Of a stretch of DNA of 59,944 bases, positions 52,177 to 59,944 are shown one piece after another. Below the pieces are notes generated by a model, which saw only the letters and a program-made list of their open reading frames with translations, was not told the DNA's origin and searched no databases. Both the position numbers and the translations under genes were made by a program. Positions within the stretch are counted from its first letter, which is position 1. Each line of letters starts with the position of its first letter. Origin of the DNA: Lachnospiraceae bacterium (lineage in GTDB: Bacteria > Bacillota > Clostridia > Lachnospirales > Lachnospiraceae); the NCBI GenBank assembly GCA_014804445.1, contig JAAUZU010000004.1, positions 69,942 through 129,885 of the forward strand, given 5' to 3'.

Positions 52177-53301
52177 TCAGATAACATATCTTTCGTCTCG
52201 TTCTATTACTATCTTGATTCCGTTTTCTCCTACGTGGTAGGAATTTGCACGAATCGTATCGCGGCTCTCCACGATACAGTTTTCAATGTGGGTGTTATCA
52301 CCAATATATACATCATTCAGAATGATGGAATTCTTGATGTAACAGTTGTTGCCGATAAAGCTCTTCTTAAACAGCACGGAATTTTCCACTACGCCGTTGA
52401 TAATAGAACCACTGGCAACCAGGCTGTTTTTCACCTGTGAGCCTACATTGTATTTTGCGGGAGGCAAATCACTCACCTTGGAATAAACATCCGGATATTG
52501 CTTAAAGAAGTAGTTGCGCACTTCAGGCTTTAAGAAATCCATGTTGGTGTTGAAGTAATCCTCAACGGACGCAATATTTCTCCAGTAATCCTTCATTTTG
52601 TAGCCATAGATGCGCTTCATATCCTTGTGGCGTATCAGAATATCCCTGACAAAATCGTATCTGTCCTCTTCCGCGCAGCGCTCTATCATCTCAATCAACT
52701 GGCGTCTTCTGATAACGTAGATACCGCAGGAAATCGTGTTTGACTTTGCCACAATCGGCTTTTCCTCGAATTCCTCTATGCGGCAGTCCTCGTCCATCTT
52801 GATGGTGCCAAAACGCTCTACATTGATGTCAGGCTCCATATCCCTGCACACCACGGTGATATCTGCCTTCTTTGCGATGTGATATTCAAGCAGCTTGTTG
52901 AAGTCCATCTTGTATACACAGTCGCCGGAGGCAATTACAACATACGGCTCGTGGCTGTCTTTTAAGAAATGAAGATTCTGGTAAATCGCATCTGCCGTGC
53001 CGCGGTACCAGTTATTGCTGTCAGCCGTCACTGCCGGTGTCAGCACATACAGACCGCCCTGCTTACGTCCGAAGTCCCACCATTTGGAGGAGCTCAAATG
53101 CTCGTTTAAGCTGCGGGAATTGTACTGTGTAAATACTGCCACCTTCTGGATTTTGGAGTTGGACATGCTGCTAAGTGCAAAATCAATACTGCGGTAGCTG
53201 CCCGCAATGGGCATTGCGCTGATTGCGCGCTTCTGTGATAATTCTTTCATACGGTGGTTATTACCACCTGCTAAAATAATTCCGATTGCTCTCACTGTCA
53301 T
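52177..53301 (-). CDS. glgD: Glucose-1-phosphate adenylyltransferase, regulatory subunit GlgD
   Basis: The protein has 374 aa. It has the nucleotidyltransferase fold ([20 protein letters not shown]) but without the catalytic GGQGxRL signature seen in GlgC. The N-terminal [19 protein letters not shown] and left-handed beta-helix tail ([20 protein letters not shown]) are present. In Firmicutes GlgC/GlgD form a heteromeric ADP-glucose pyrophosphorylase in which GlgD mainly modulates activity. Its ATG overlaps the glgC stop (ATGA), so it is translated in step with it. Confidence 0.93.
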   Translation of the reverse strand: MTVRAIGIILAGGNNHRMKELSQKRAISAMPIAGSYRSIDFALSSMSNSKIQKVAVFTQYNSRSLNEHLSSSKWWDFGRKQGGLYVLTPAVTADSNNWYRGTADAIYQNLHFLKDSHEPYVVIASGDCVYKMDFNKLLEYHIAKKADITVVCRDMEPDINVERFGTIKMDEDCRIEEFEEKPIVAKSNTISCGIYVIRRRQLIEMIERCAEEDRYDFVRDILIRHKDMKRIYGYKMKDYWRNIASVEDYFNTNMDFLKPEVRNYFFKQYPDVYSKVSDLPPAKYNVGSQVKNSLVASGSIINGVVENSVLFKKSFIGNNCYIKNSIILNDVYIGDNTHIENCIVESRDTIRANSYHVGENGIKIVIERDERYVI

Positions 53302-54566
53302 TCACCTGCCTTAATCAAAGTTTTACCACTTGCGAGAGTGGAATTTTCGTAATCTGCTGCTGTCGTAACACCCGAAATAACTGTGTTCTTGCCCACTGTT
53401 ACCCCTTTGGGAATCACACTCTTTTCACCTACGGTCACAATGCCGTGATTATAGATGTGCGGAGCCGTATCATTCTCTGCCTCGTCTCCAATGCCGAGCC
53501 TTACATTATCTTCGATTACAACGTTTTCCGCTACAATCGCTTTGTTCAGCTCGCAGCCTCCCTGTACAACGGTGTTATTCATGATAATCGAATCCCTTAC
53601 CACAGTGCCTGCGCCAATGGTAACGCCGCAGCCGATAACGGAATTATATACCTTGCCGTAGATATCGGTACCTTCTCCTATGATGCTACGCTCCACCACG
53701 CTGTCCGAAGAGATGTACTGCGGGGGAAGAATCTCACTGTTTGTATAAATCTTCCAGTATTCTTCGTAGAGGTTGAACTCGGGAACAATGTCTATCAGCT
53801 CCATGTTTGCTTCCCAATAGGAGCTCAACGTACCTACATCCTTCCAGTAACCATTAAACTCATACGCATACAGGGGTTGTCCCTTTCCATGGCAGTAAGG
53901 AATCACGTGCTTGCCGAAATCGAGCGCCGACTGCTCTGCCATCGCTATCAGGGCTTCCTTCAAGGTCTTCCAGTTGAAGATGTAGATACCCATGCTCGCC
54001 AGGTTACTTCTGGGGTTGGCAGGTTTTTCTTCAAAGTCCATAATCTTGCGGTTTTCATCGGCAATTACGATACCGAAACGGCTTGCTTCCTCGAGGGGAA
54101 CCGGCATAACCGCTATGGTAACGTCCGCGCCGTTTGCCTTGTGGAAGTCCAGCATTACCTCATAGTCCATCTTGTAAATATGGTCGCCCGAAAGTATCAG
54201 GACATATTCCGGATTAAAGCTCTCCATGTAGTCAAGATTCTGGTAAATGGCATTTGCCGTACCCGTATACCACTCGCTGTTTGAGCTTTTCTCATAGGGC
54301 GGTAGTATTGTCACACCGCCGATATTCCTGTCCAAATCCCAAGGAATACCAATACCGATGTGCGTATTCAGCCTAAGCGGCTGATACTGGGTCAGCACGC
54401 CCACTGTGTCCACGCCAGAATTGATGCAGTTGCTGAGCGGGAAATCGATAATCCTGTATTTGCCGCCAAAGGCAACCGCGGGCTTTGCTACTTTGGATGT
54501 CAGCACACCCAGGCGGCTTCCCTGTCCGCCAGCCAGTAACATGGCTATCATTTCTTTTTTAATCAT
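53298..54566 (-). CDS. glgC: Glucose-1-phosphate adenylyltransferase, catalytic subunit GlgC
   Basis: The 422-aa protein makes ADP-glucose for glycogen synthesis. It has the full nucleotide-binding loop [20 protein letters not shown], the catalytic Lys-Pro region, [40 protein letters not shown] and a beta-helix tail. GAGGTGAT lies before the start. It is the first gene of glgC-glgD, divergent from murC, with spoVG downstream. No glycogen synthase is present in the window. Confidence 0.96.
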   Translation of the reverse strand: MIKKEMIAMLLAGGQGSRLGVLTSKVAKPAVAFGGKYRIIDFPLSNCINSGVDTVGVLTQYQPLRLNTHIGIGIPWDLDRNIGGVTILPPYEKSSNSEWYTGTANAIYQNLDYMESFNPEYVLILSGDHIYKMDYEVMLDFHKANGADVTIAVMPVPLEEASRFGIVIADENRKIMDFEEKPANPRSNLASMGIYIFNWKTLKEALIAMAEQSALDFGKHVIPYCHGKGQPLYAYEFNGYWKDVGTLSSYWEANMELIDIVPEFNLYEEYWKIYTNSEILPPQYISSDSVVERSIIGEGTDIYGKVYNSVIGCGVTIGAGTVVRDSIIMNNTVVQGGCELNKAIVAENVVIEDNVRLGIGDEAENDTAPHIYNHGIVTVGEKSVIPKGVTVGKNTVISGVTTAADYENSTLASGKTLIKAGE

Positions 54567-54744
54567 GTCATCACCTCATAAACTAGTCTTTGTAACGCAA
54601 AATCCGCTTTAGAATATTATAACATATCATTTGTAAAAATAAAGCCTTTTTTTGTTAATTTTAACTATTGATTTTTGAAATCCGCTATTTTTCATTGTCA
54701 ATTTTGGGCATACTAACTTTTTTAAAGTTATATGCAAATATCAT

Positions 54745-54773
54745 TTGTTTTTTATCATGCAAATGCGTATAAT
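54745..54773 (+). promoter_or_regulatory. Promoter of murC
   Basis: TTGTTT (54745-54750) and TATAAT (54768-54773) are 17 bases apart, ~43 bases before the murC start, in an AT-rich divergent region. Confidence 0.65.
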
Positions 54774-54815
54774 AGTATGAGTACCTTAATAACAATAAAA
54801 ACAGGAAGTGTCATT

Positions 54816-56195
54816 ATGTATCAAATTGATTTTCGTCACCCAATTCATGTATACTTTGTCGGAATCGGCGGCATCAGCATGAGCGGTCTTGCGGAGGTTC
54901 TCCTCGAGGCAGGCTTTACCGTATCAGGCTCCGACAAGCAGGAATCTGCCCTCACAAAGGCATTGGAGGACAAAGGCGTCAGAATATTTTATGGACAAAG
55001 GAAAAGCAATATCACGCCCGATATAGACTGCGCCGTCTTTACAAGCGCCATACATCCCGACAATCCGGAGTATGCTGCCGTAAAAGAGTTGTCCATTCCC
55101 AGTCTGTCCCGCGCAGAGCTTTTAGGACAGATGATGAAAAACTACGGAATGTCCGTTGCAGTCAGCGGCACGCACGGCAAGACCACCACCACAGCCATGA
55201 TATCCGAAATTCTGCTTCACGCAGATTTAGACCCCACGTTGTCCATCGGCGGCATTTTAAAGTCCATCGGCGGCAATATACGTGTCGGCAAATCAGAATA
55301 TTTTGTGACGGAAGCATGCGAATATACCAACAGCTTTCTAAGCCTCTTTCCCAAAACAGGCATCATCCTTAATATAGAAGAAGACCATCTGGACTTCTTT
55401 CAGGATCTGGCGGACATCCGCCGCTCCTTCCGCCGCTTTGCTGAGTTGATCCCTTCCGACGGCACGCTCATTATAAACGGCGAAATACCCAATCTTTCAG
55501 AATTTACCGACGGGCTTTGCTGCCGGATTGTGACTTTTGGCTTCTCCACGGAATGTGACTATCATCCCCTGAACATCACATCCACCGAGAATGGCGGCAC
55601 TTCCTTTACGCTCTGCTGTCCCGACGGCAGAAGCAGTGATTTTACGCTCTGTGTTCCGGGCGAACACAATGTATGTAACGCGCTTGCCGCGCTTGCGCTT
55701 GCTGACTCGCTTGCCATACCGGGGGAAACGGCAAAAAGGGCGCTCGAATCCTTCCATGGCACGAACCGCCGTTTTGAATACAAGGGCTGTATCGGCGGTG
55801 TTACTATAATAGATGATTATGCACATCACCCCACAGAAATTACAGCAACTTTAAAAGCGGCGGCTTCTTACCCCCACAAAACGGTATGGTGCGTCTTCCA
55901 GCCCCACACCTATTCCAGAACCAAGGCGTTTATGAAGGACTTTGCAAAGGCGCTGTCCCTTGCCGACAAGGTCGTGCTGGCTGACATTTACGCCTCAAGA
56001 GAGACCGACACACTGGGCATAAGCTCAAAAAATCTGCTCGAAGAGCTTACCTCTCTCGGCTGCGAATGTTATTATTTTCCTTCTTTTGATGAGATAGAAA
56101 ATTTTTTACTACAAAATTGTATCAACGGTGATTTGTTGATAACTATGGGGGCCGGAGATATAGTAAAAGTCGGGGAAAAGCTCCTCGGAATGTAG
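54816..56195 (+). CDS. murC: UDP-N-acetylmuramate--L-alanine ligase
   Basis: The 459-aa enzyme adds L-Ala to UDP-MurNAc in peptidoglycan synthesis. It starts MYQIDFRHPIHVYFVGIGG (AGGAAG before ATG 54816; an 84-base longer frame is not conserved). Motifs: GIGGISMSGLAEVL at the N-terminus, ATP loop VSGTHGKTTTTAMI near residues 114-127, EACEYTNSFL, the Mur-ligase DDYAHHPTEI, and QPHTYSRTK. Length is normal for MurC. It is monocistronic, ending at a long hairpin terminator, and lies directly before the DnaA-box-like cluster. Confidence 0.97.
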   Translation: MYQIDFRHPIHVYFVGIGGISMSGLAEVLLEAGFTVSGSDKQESALTKALEDKGVRIFYGQRKSNITPDIDCAVFTSAIHPDNPEYAAVKELSIPSLSRAELLGQMMKNYGMSVAVSGTHGKTTTTAMISEILLHADLDPTLSIGGILKSIGGNIRVGKSEYFVTEACEYTNSFLSLFPKTGIILNIEEDHLDFFQDLADIRRSFRRFAELIPSDGTLIINGEIPNLSEFTDGLCCRIVTFGFSTECDYHPLNITSTENGGTSFTLCCPDGRSSDFTLCVPGEHNVCNALAALALADSLAIPGETAKRALESFHGTNRRFEYKGCIGGVTIIDDYAHHPTEITATLKAAASYPHKTVWCVFQPHTYSRTKAFMKDFAKALSLADKVVLADIYASRETDTLGISSKNLLEELTSLGCECYYFPSFDEIENFLLQNCINGDLLITMGAGDIVKVGEKLLGM

Positions 56196-56367
56196 TTTTC
56201 CACAATATCCACAATTCTTTGGCGGCAAAACTGCCGAAAAAATTGTGGATATTGCTTTTTTATACTGTGGATATCTTTTGACAGCAAAACGCTTCTTTTT
56301 CCTCACCAAAACAACCGAAAAGGAAAATGGCGCGCTTTTCTTTTCCACAATTTCCACACTATCCACA
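56196..56367. other. Cluster of seven DnaA-box-like 9-mers
   Basis: Against the DnaA box consensus TTWTNCACA: TTTTCCACA at 56196-56204 and 56341-56349 (both full matches); ATATCCACA at 56205-56213; reverse-strand TGTGGATAT at 56244-56252 and 56266-56274; ATTTCCACA at 56350-56358; CTATCCACA at 56359-56367 (single mismatches). The sites at 56196-56213 are a direct tandem pair, and those at 56341-56367 a direct tandem triplet, each with exactly 9-base spacing. Two of them also lie in the murC terminator arms. The following AT-rich DNA (56371-56440) leads to dnaD- and dnaC-like genes. Confidence 0.6.
56203..56261 (+). terminator. Terminator of murC
   Basis: A perfect 14-bp inverted repeat (CAATATCCACAATT with AATTGTGGATATTG, 56203-56216 with 56241-56254) encloses a second stem CGGC/GCCG and is followed by C then six T (56256-56261). 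It lies 8 bases after the murC stop. Confidence 0.8.
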
Positions 56368-56552
56368 CAACCGAAAAATCCAGTGTTTATAAGGCTTTGC
56401 CCGATAAAAAGCTATTCCTTTTTGAAAAAAAATGTGTTATACTTGTCCTTACCAAAACGGCCGGTGCCTGATGCAGGGGCAATGGTATGCCGGCGGGCTT
56501 GGTATCACTATCAAAAAGTATCCGGACACAGCAGCGATACGCAGGAGTTAAT

Positions 56553-57638
56553 ATGGGACAGTTTACCATTTACAGGGATGACTATGCAGATACAACCGTC
56601 ATTCCCAACAGCTTTATTGACGAATATATGAAAGATGCCAACGATGCACAGATTAAGGTTTACCTGTATCTGATACGGGTCATGAGTGCAGGTCTGTCCA
56701 CCGGCGTGTCCGAAATTGCAGATAAATTCAACCACACGGAAAAGGATGTGATCCGTGCGCTGAAATACTGGGAAAAAGCAGGACTGCTCTCCCTGGATGA
56801 AAGCGGCAAAAATAATATAACCGGCATCCACTTCATGAACCCGCAGTGCAAAAACACTTCCGGCAGTACCGATGCTGCCTGCAGCGCAGAAGACTCACAG
56901 AGCGCACAGCCCGCCTTAGTCAAAGCGGAAGCTGCTGTTCCTGTTATCAGCATCACCACCCGGCAGACAGAAATGCCTTTTGCCAAGCCCATCTATTCGG
57001 CGGACAAGCTTCGCGCCTTCAAGGAGCGTGAGGAGACTGCCCAGCTTCTTTTTGTTGCGGAGTCTTATATCGGGCGTCCTTTAAGTGCCGGAGATATGAA
57101 GTCCATTCTTTATTTCTCGGACTGCCTGCATTTTTCCGACGATTTAATCGACTATCTGATTCAGTACTGCGTAGATCGCGGCAAAAAGGATTTCAAATAC
57201 ATAGAAGCTGTGGCGTTAAACTGGGCGCAGTCCGGCATCACCACACCAAAGCAGGCTGAAAAATTCGCCTCCAAATATGACAAATCCGTTTACACGATTA
57301 TGAAAGAGCTTGGAAAGAGCAGCGCTCCCACCGCGAAAGAACTGGAATATATTAACCGCTGGGTCAAGGAATACGGATTTTCCTCCGACATTATTTCAGA
57401 GGCATGTGAGCGCACCGTTATGGCAACCGACAGCCATCGGTTTGAATACGCGGAAGGTATCCTGAGCAGTTGGAAAAAGGAAGACGTCCGCCGTAAGTCC
57501 GATATACAGCGCATCGACGAGCTCTACCAAAAGCGCAGGCAGCAAAAGTCTTCCTCTACCACAGGCAACCGCTTCAATCAGTTTTCCCAGAGGGATTACG
57601 ACTTTGAAGAGCTTGAAGCCAAGCTGCTCAGCAAGTAA
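56553..57638 (+). CDS. DnaD-domain primosome protein
   Basis: The protein has 361 aa from ATG 56553 (MGQFTIYRDDYADTTVIPNS; GCAGGAG before it; the frame from 56487 is longer but without a site). N-terminal winged-helix DnaB/DnaD-type domain (~1-110: GVSEIADKFNHTEKDVIRAL, KYWEKAGLL), a variable Ala/Ser linker (~120-180), and DnaD C-terminal domain repeats (~180-330: YIGRPLSAGDMKSILYFSD, YIEAVALNWAQSGITTPKQA, NRWVKEYGFSSDIISEACER). DnaD proteins help load the replicative helicase at the origin and at restart sites. It is 12 bases upstream of the helicase loader-like gene. Confidence 0.93.
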   Translation: MGQFTIYRDDYADTTVIPNSFIDEYMKDANDAQIKVYLYLIRVMSAGLSTGVSEIADKFNHTEKDVIRALKYWEKAGLLSLDESGKNNITGIHFMNPQCKNTSGSTDAACSAEDSQSAQPALVKAEAAVPVISITTRQTEMPFAKPIYSADKLRAFKEREETAQLLFVAESYIGRPLSAGDMKSILYFSDCLHFSDDLIDYLIQYCVDRGKKDFKYIEAVALNWAQSGITTPKQAEKFASKYDKSVYTIMKELGKSSAPTAKELEYINRWVKEYGFSSDIISEACERTVMATDSHRFEYAEGILSSWKKEDVRRKSDIQRIDELYQKRRQQKSSSTTGNRFNQFSQRDYDFEELEAKLLSK

Positions 57639-57649
57639 AGGAGAACGCC

Positions 57650-58660
57650 TTGACATTGACCAATTCACAATTTGATTCCATACAGAGGGAATATGACGCC
57701 GCACAGCTCAAAAACCGGCAGCTTTTAGAAAAGCGCCGGCAGGAAGTTTTTGCGCGCTGTCCTGCTTACGAGGAAGCCGCCTCAGAGGTTGCTTCCTTAT
57801 CCGTGCGCTTTGGAAAACGTATGCTGGCAGAGACTATGACGGCTGCACAAGACGGACAATCTGCACAGGAAACGCAGTCCGCGGAAGAAGTAACATCTGC
57901 CGAGGCTTACCACGAAGCGCTTTCGGCACTTTCCCAAAAAAAGGAAAGGCTGCTTTTAGAGGCCGGCTTTCCCGCTGACTATCTGGAGCCGCTCTACGAC
58001 TGTGCTGACTGTCAGGACACCGGCTTTGCCCATGGCAGGCGCTGCCGCTGTTTTGAGCAGAAAATCATCAATCTTCTGTACTCCCAGAGCAATTTACAGA
58101 AGCTGATTGCCACTGAAAATTTTTCTTCGCTCTCCTATGCGTATTATCAGGGTGAGGATTTGGAAAATTTCAGGAAAGCAGTGGAAACCAGCCTGTCTTT
58201 CATCAAACATTTTTCCGACGACTGCCGGAATCTTCTCTTTTTCGGAGCAGTCGGCACCGGAAAGTCCTTTTTATCCGGCTGTATCGCCAAAGAGATTTTA
58301 GACAGGGGGTTTTCTGTTGTCTACTTTTCTGCTTCCGCCCTGTTTAATCTGCTTTCCAGATATTCTTTTGAAGCCGGAAGCAAAGAAATGCTTTACAAGA
58401 CCTACGAAGACCTGTACAATTGTGATTTGGTGATTGTGGATGATTTGGGAACAGAATTGTCAAACAGCTTTACCAACTCCCAGTTTTTTACCTTTTTAAA
58501 TGAGCGGCAGTTGGCCGGAAAGTCCGTTATCATTTCCACCAATCTCAGTCTGGAGGAGTTGAAAATCCGGTATTCCGAGCGTATTTTTTCCAGACTGACC
58601 GGCAATTTTACCTTTCGAAAGCTGTCAGGGCCGGATATCCGGACCTGCCGGAATATATAA
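57650..58660 (+). CDS. DnaC/DnaI-like helicase loader ATPase
   Basis: The 336-aa protein starts at a TTG (57650) with AAAGGAG before it. It has a charged N-terminal helix region (~1-110), a four-Cys cluster (CADCQDTGFAHGRRCRC) like the DnaI/DnaC zinc site, then an AAA+ domain with Walker A GAVGTGKSFLSG and Walker B LVIVDDLGTE, sensor 1 ISTNLSLEELKIRYSERIFS. It would load the replicative helicase with the DnaD-like partner. The operon dnaD-dnaC lies directly after the DnaA-box-like array. Confidence 0.92.
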   Translation: MTLTNSQFDSIQREYDAAQLKNRQLLEKRRQEVFARCPAYEEAASEVASLSVRFGKRMLAETMTAAQDGQSAQETQSAEEVTSAEAYHEALSALSQKKERLLLEAGFPADYLEPLYDCADCQDTGFAHGRRCRCFEQKIINLLYSQSNLQKLIATENFSSLSYAYYQGEDLENFRKAVETSLSFIKHFSDDCRNLLFFGAVGTGKSFLSGCIAKEILDRGFSVVYFSASALFNLLSRYSFEAGSKEMLYKTYEDLYNCDLVIVDDLGTELSNSFTNSQFFTFLNERQLAGKSVIISTNLSLEELKIRYSERIFSRLTGNFTFRKLSGPDIRTCRNI

Positions 58661-58695
58661 CTTTGTGCAAATCAGGAAAGTGAGGATTCTATTTC

Positions 58696-59886
58696 ATGGG
58701 AAATCGAGAAGAAAAGCGTAATTTGGAAACCATACCGGTAGGCAGTCTCGGCATGATTGCTCTGGAAGGCTGCAAGTCCCTTGGCGAAAAAATCGACCGC
58801 TACCTTGTAAGATGGCGGACAGAGCGGGAAAGCGAGCACAAAGACAGCCTTGCTTTTTCCGGCTACCAGCGTTCCTCTTATCTTTTAAATGCCAAGGTTC
58901 CCCGTTTCGGTTCCGGCGAAGCCAAGGGCGTAATTTCGGAATCCGTGCGCGGCTTTGATTTATATCTCCTTGTGGACGTTGCCAATTACAGCCTGACTTA
59001 TTCCCTGTGCGGCCACAAAAACCATATGTCACCCGATGACCACTATCAGGATTTAAAGCGCATCATTGCCGCTGTAGGCGGAAAGGCGCGCCGTATTACC
59101 GTCATTATGCCTTTTCTGTATGAGAGCAGGCAGCATAAACGTACTGCGAGAGAATCTCTCGACTGTGCGCTGGCTCTGCAGGAGCTTGTCAATATGGGCG
59201 TTGACAATATCATCACCTTTGATGCCCACGACCCCCGTGTGCAGAATGCCATTCCGCTGCACGGCTTCGAGACGATACAGCCCGCTTACCAGTTTATCAA
59301 GGGTCTGCTCCGCCATGTAAAGGATTTACAGATTGATTCTGACCATATGATGGTTATCAGTCCTGACGAAGGCGGCATGTCCCGCGCCATCTACATAGCC
59401 AATGTGCTCGGTCTGGATATGGGTATGTTTTATAAGCGCCGCGATTACACCAAGATTGTAGATGGACGCAACCCCATCGTTGCGCATGAATTCCTGGGCA
59501 GCAGCGTGGAAGGCAAGGACATGATTATCATTGATGACATGATTTCTTCCGGCGAAAGCGTTCTGGAAGTTGCGGCCGGTTTGAAACAGCGCAAGGCAGG
59601 CAAAATTTTTGTATTTGCAACCTTTGGACTTTTTACCGGCGGTCTTGATAAGTTTGACGCGGCATATAAGGATGGCATTATCAACAGGGTGCTGACCACA
59701 AATCTGATTTACCAGACACCCGAGCTTTTAGAGCGCGAATGGTACATCAACTGTGACCTGAGCAAATATATTGCCTACATTATCGATACGCTGAACCACG
59801 ATTCCTCCATCAGCGATTTGCTGAACCCCAACGAGAGGATTCAAAGCATTGTGGCTCGTTATAAGGCCGGAGATCTTACAGAATAA
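58696..59886 (+). CDS. prs: Ribose-phosphate pyrophosphokinase
   Basis: The 396-aa enzyme makes PRPP for purine, pyrimidine, His, Trp and NAD synthesis. Core motifs: FDAHDPRVQNAI near 175, SPDEGGMSRAIYIA (flexible catalytic region), and the PRPP loop DMIIIDDMISSGESVLEVA with the DD pair. Usual bacterial Prs is ~315 aa; this one has an ~80-residue N-terminal extension and changed loop regions, matching a longer clostridial class. In Bacillus, prs lies one gene beyond spoVG; here it follows dnaC by ~35 bases and may share its transcript. Confidence 0.94.
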   Translation: MGNREEKRNLETIPVGSLGMIALEGCKSLGEKIDRYLVRWRTERESEHKDSLAFSGYQRSSYLLNAKVPRFGSGEAKGVISESVRGFDLYLLVDVANYSLTYSLCGHKNHMSPDDHYQDLKRIIAAVGGKARRITVIMPFLYESRQHKRTARESLDCALALQELVNMGVDNIITFDAHDPRVQNAIPLHGFETIQPAYQFIKGLLRHVKDLQIDSDHMMVISPDEGGMSRAIYIANVLGLDMGMFYKRRDYTKIVDGRNPIVAHEFLGSSVEGKDMIIIDDMISSGESVLEVAAGLKQRKAGKIFVFATFGLFTGGLDKFDAAYKDGIINRVLTTNLIYQTPELLEREWYINCDLSKYIAYIIDTLNHDSSISDLLNPNERIQSIVARYKAGDLTE

Positions 59887-59896
59887 AAAATACGGA

Positions 59897-59931
59897 ATGC
59901 CTCTCTGAACGAAAACAGAGAGGCATTTTTA
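59897..59931 (+). terminator. Terminator of prs
   Basis: A perfect 11-bp stem (ATGCCTCTCTG / CAGAGAGGCAT) with an 8-base loop is followed by TTTTTATT, ten bases after the prs stop. Confidence 0.9.
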
Positions 59932-59944
59932 TTGCCCTTTTCCT

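Noticed and set aside
56196..56367. Calling this the chromosomal origin outright
   Set aside because: The 9-mer array is suggestive, but no dnaA, no confirmed melting region and no genome-wide skew are available from the window.

Overview
The window looks like chromosome from an anaerobic, endospore-lineage Firmicute, most likely a Lachnospiraceae-type Clostridium. The evidence is spoVT and spoVG, a GlgC/GlgD heteromeric ADP-glucose pyrophosphorylase, a T-box-controlled ileS of the clostridial/eukaryote-like type, and core genes resembling those class members. No rRNA, tRNA, CRISPR array or complete insertion sequence was seen.

Left part (1-25 kb), mostly minus strand: an ECF sigma factor followed by two tandemly duplicated solute-binding lipoproteins (the second runs off the left edge), an aconitase-superfamily hydratase, two DUF4230 membrane proteins, a CapA-like lipoprotein, glycogen phosphorylase, ileS with its T-box leader and a long inverted repeat inserted in the leader, an EAL phosphodiesterase and a DUF2339-like membrane protein. 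On the plus strand there follow an SCP2 protein, a decayed T-box remnant, a second ECF sigma/membrane-partner operon, and pncB. spoVT follows on minus.

Middle (25-42 kb): a three-gene operon with a DUF3990 ADP-ribosyltransferase-like protein, an unknown 138-aa protein and a NADAR hydrolase (a candidate ADP-ribosylation toxin/antidote or defence module). Then come a DEAD-box helicase behind a leader terminator, a chemoreceptor, a PfkB sugar kinase, a PD-(D/E)XK protein, a frameshifted peptidase E-like gene, an XRE regulator, a type I toxin-antitoxin locus (40-aa holin-like toxin plus converging antisense RNA), a 34-aa microprotein, a Uma2 nuclease-like protein, a split ThrE-type exporter, mfd and pth.

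Right part (42-60 kb): an AraC-regulated glycoside utilisation locus (GH2, domain-permuted GH3, MFS transporter, GH43), a cytidine deaminase-like gene, two remarkable hairpin repeats sharing an identical 25-nt core but with different stems, spoVG, glgD/glgC, murC, a cluster of seven DnaA-box-like 9-mers, then dnaD-like, dnaC-like helicase loader and prs.

The scattered genes spoVG, prs, pth, mfd and spoVT are the remains of a cluster that is contiguous near the origin in Bacillus. Strand bias flips at about 54.6 kb (mostly leftward before, rightward after). Glycogen turnover (glgP, glgC, glgD), plant-glycan hydrolysis and nucleotide/NAD supply (prs, pncB) are the main metabolic themes. Strongest leads: the ADP-ribosylation operon, the paired hairpin elements, the DnaA-box array and the type I toxin locus.
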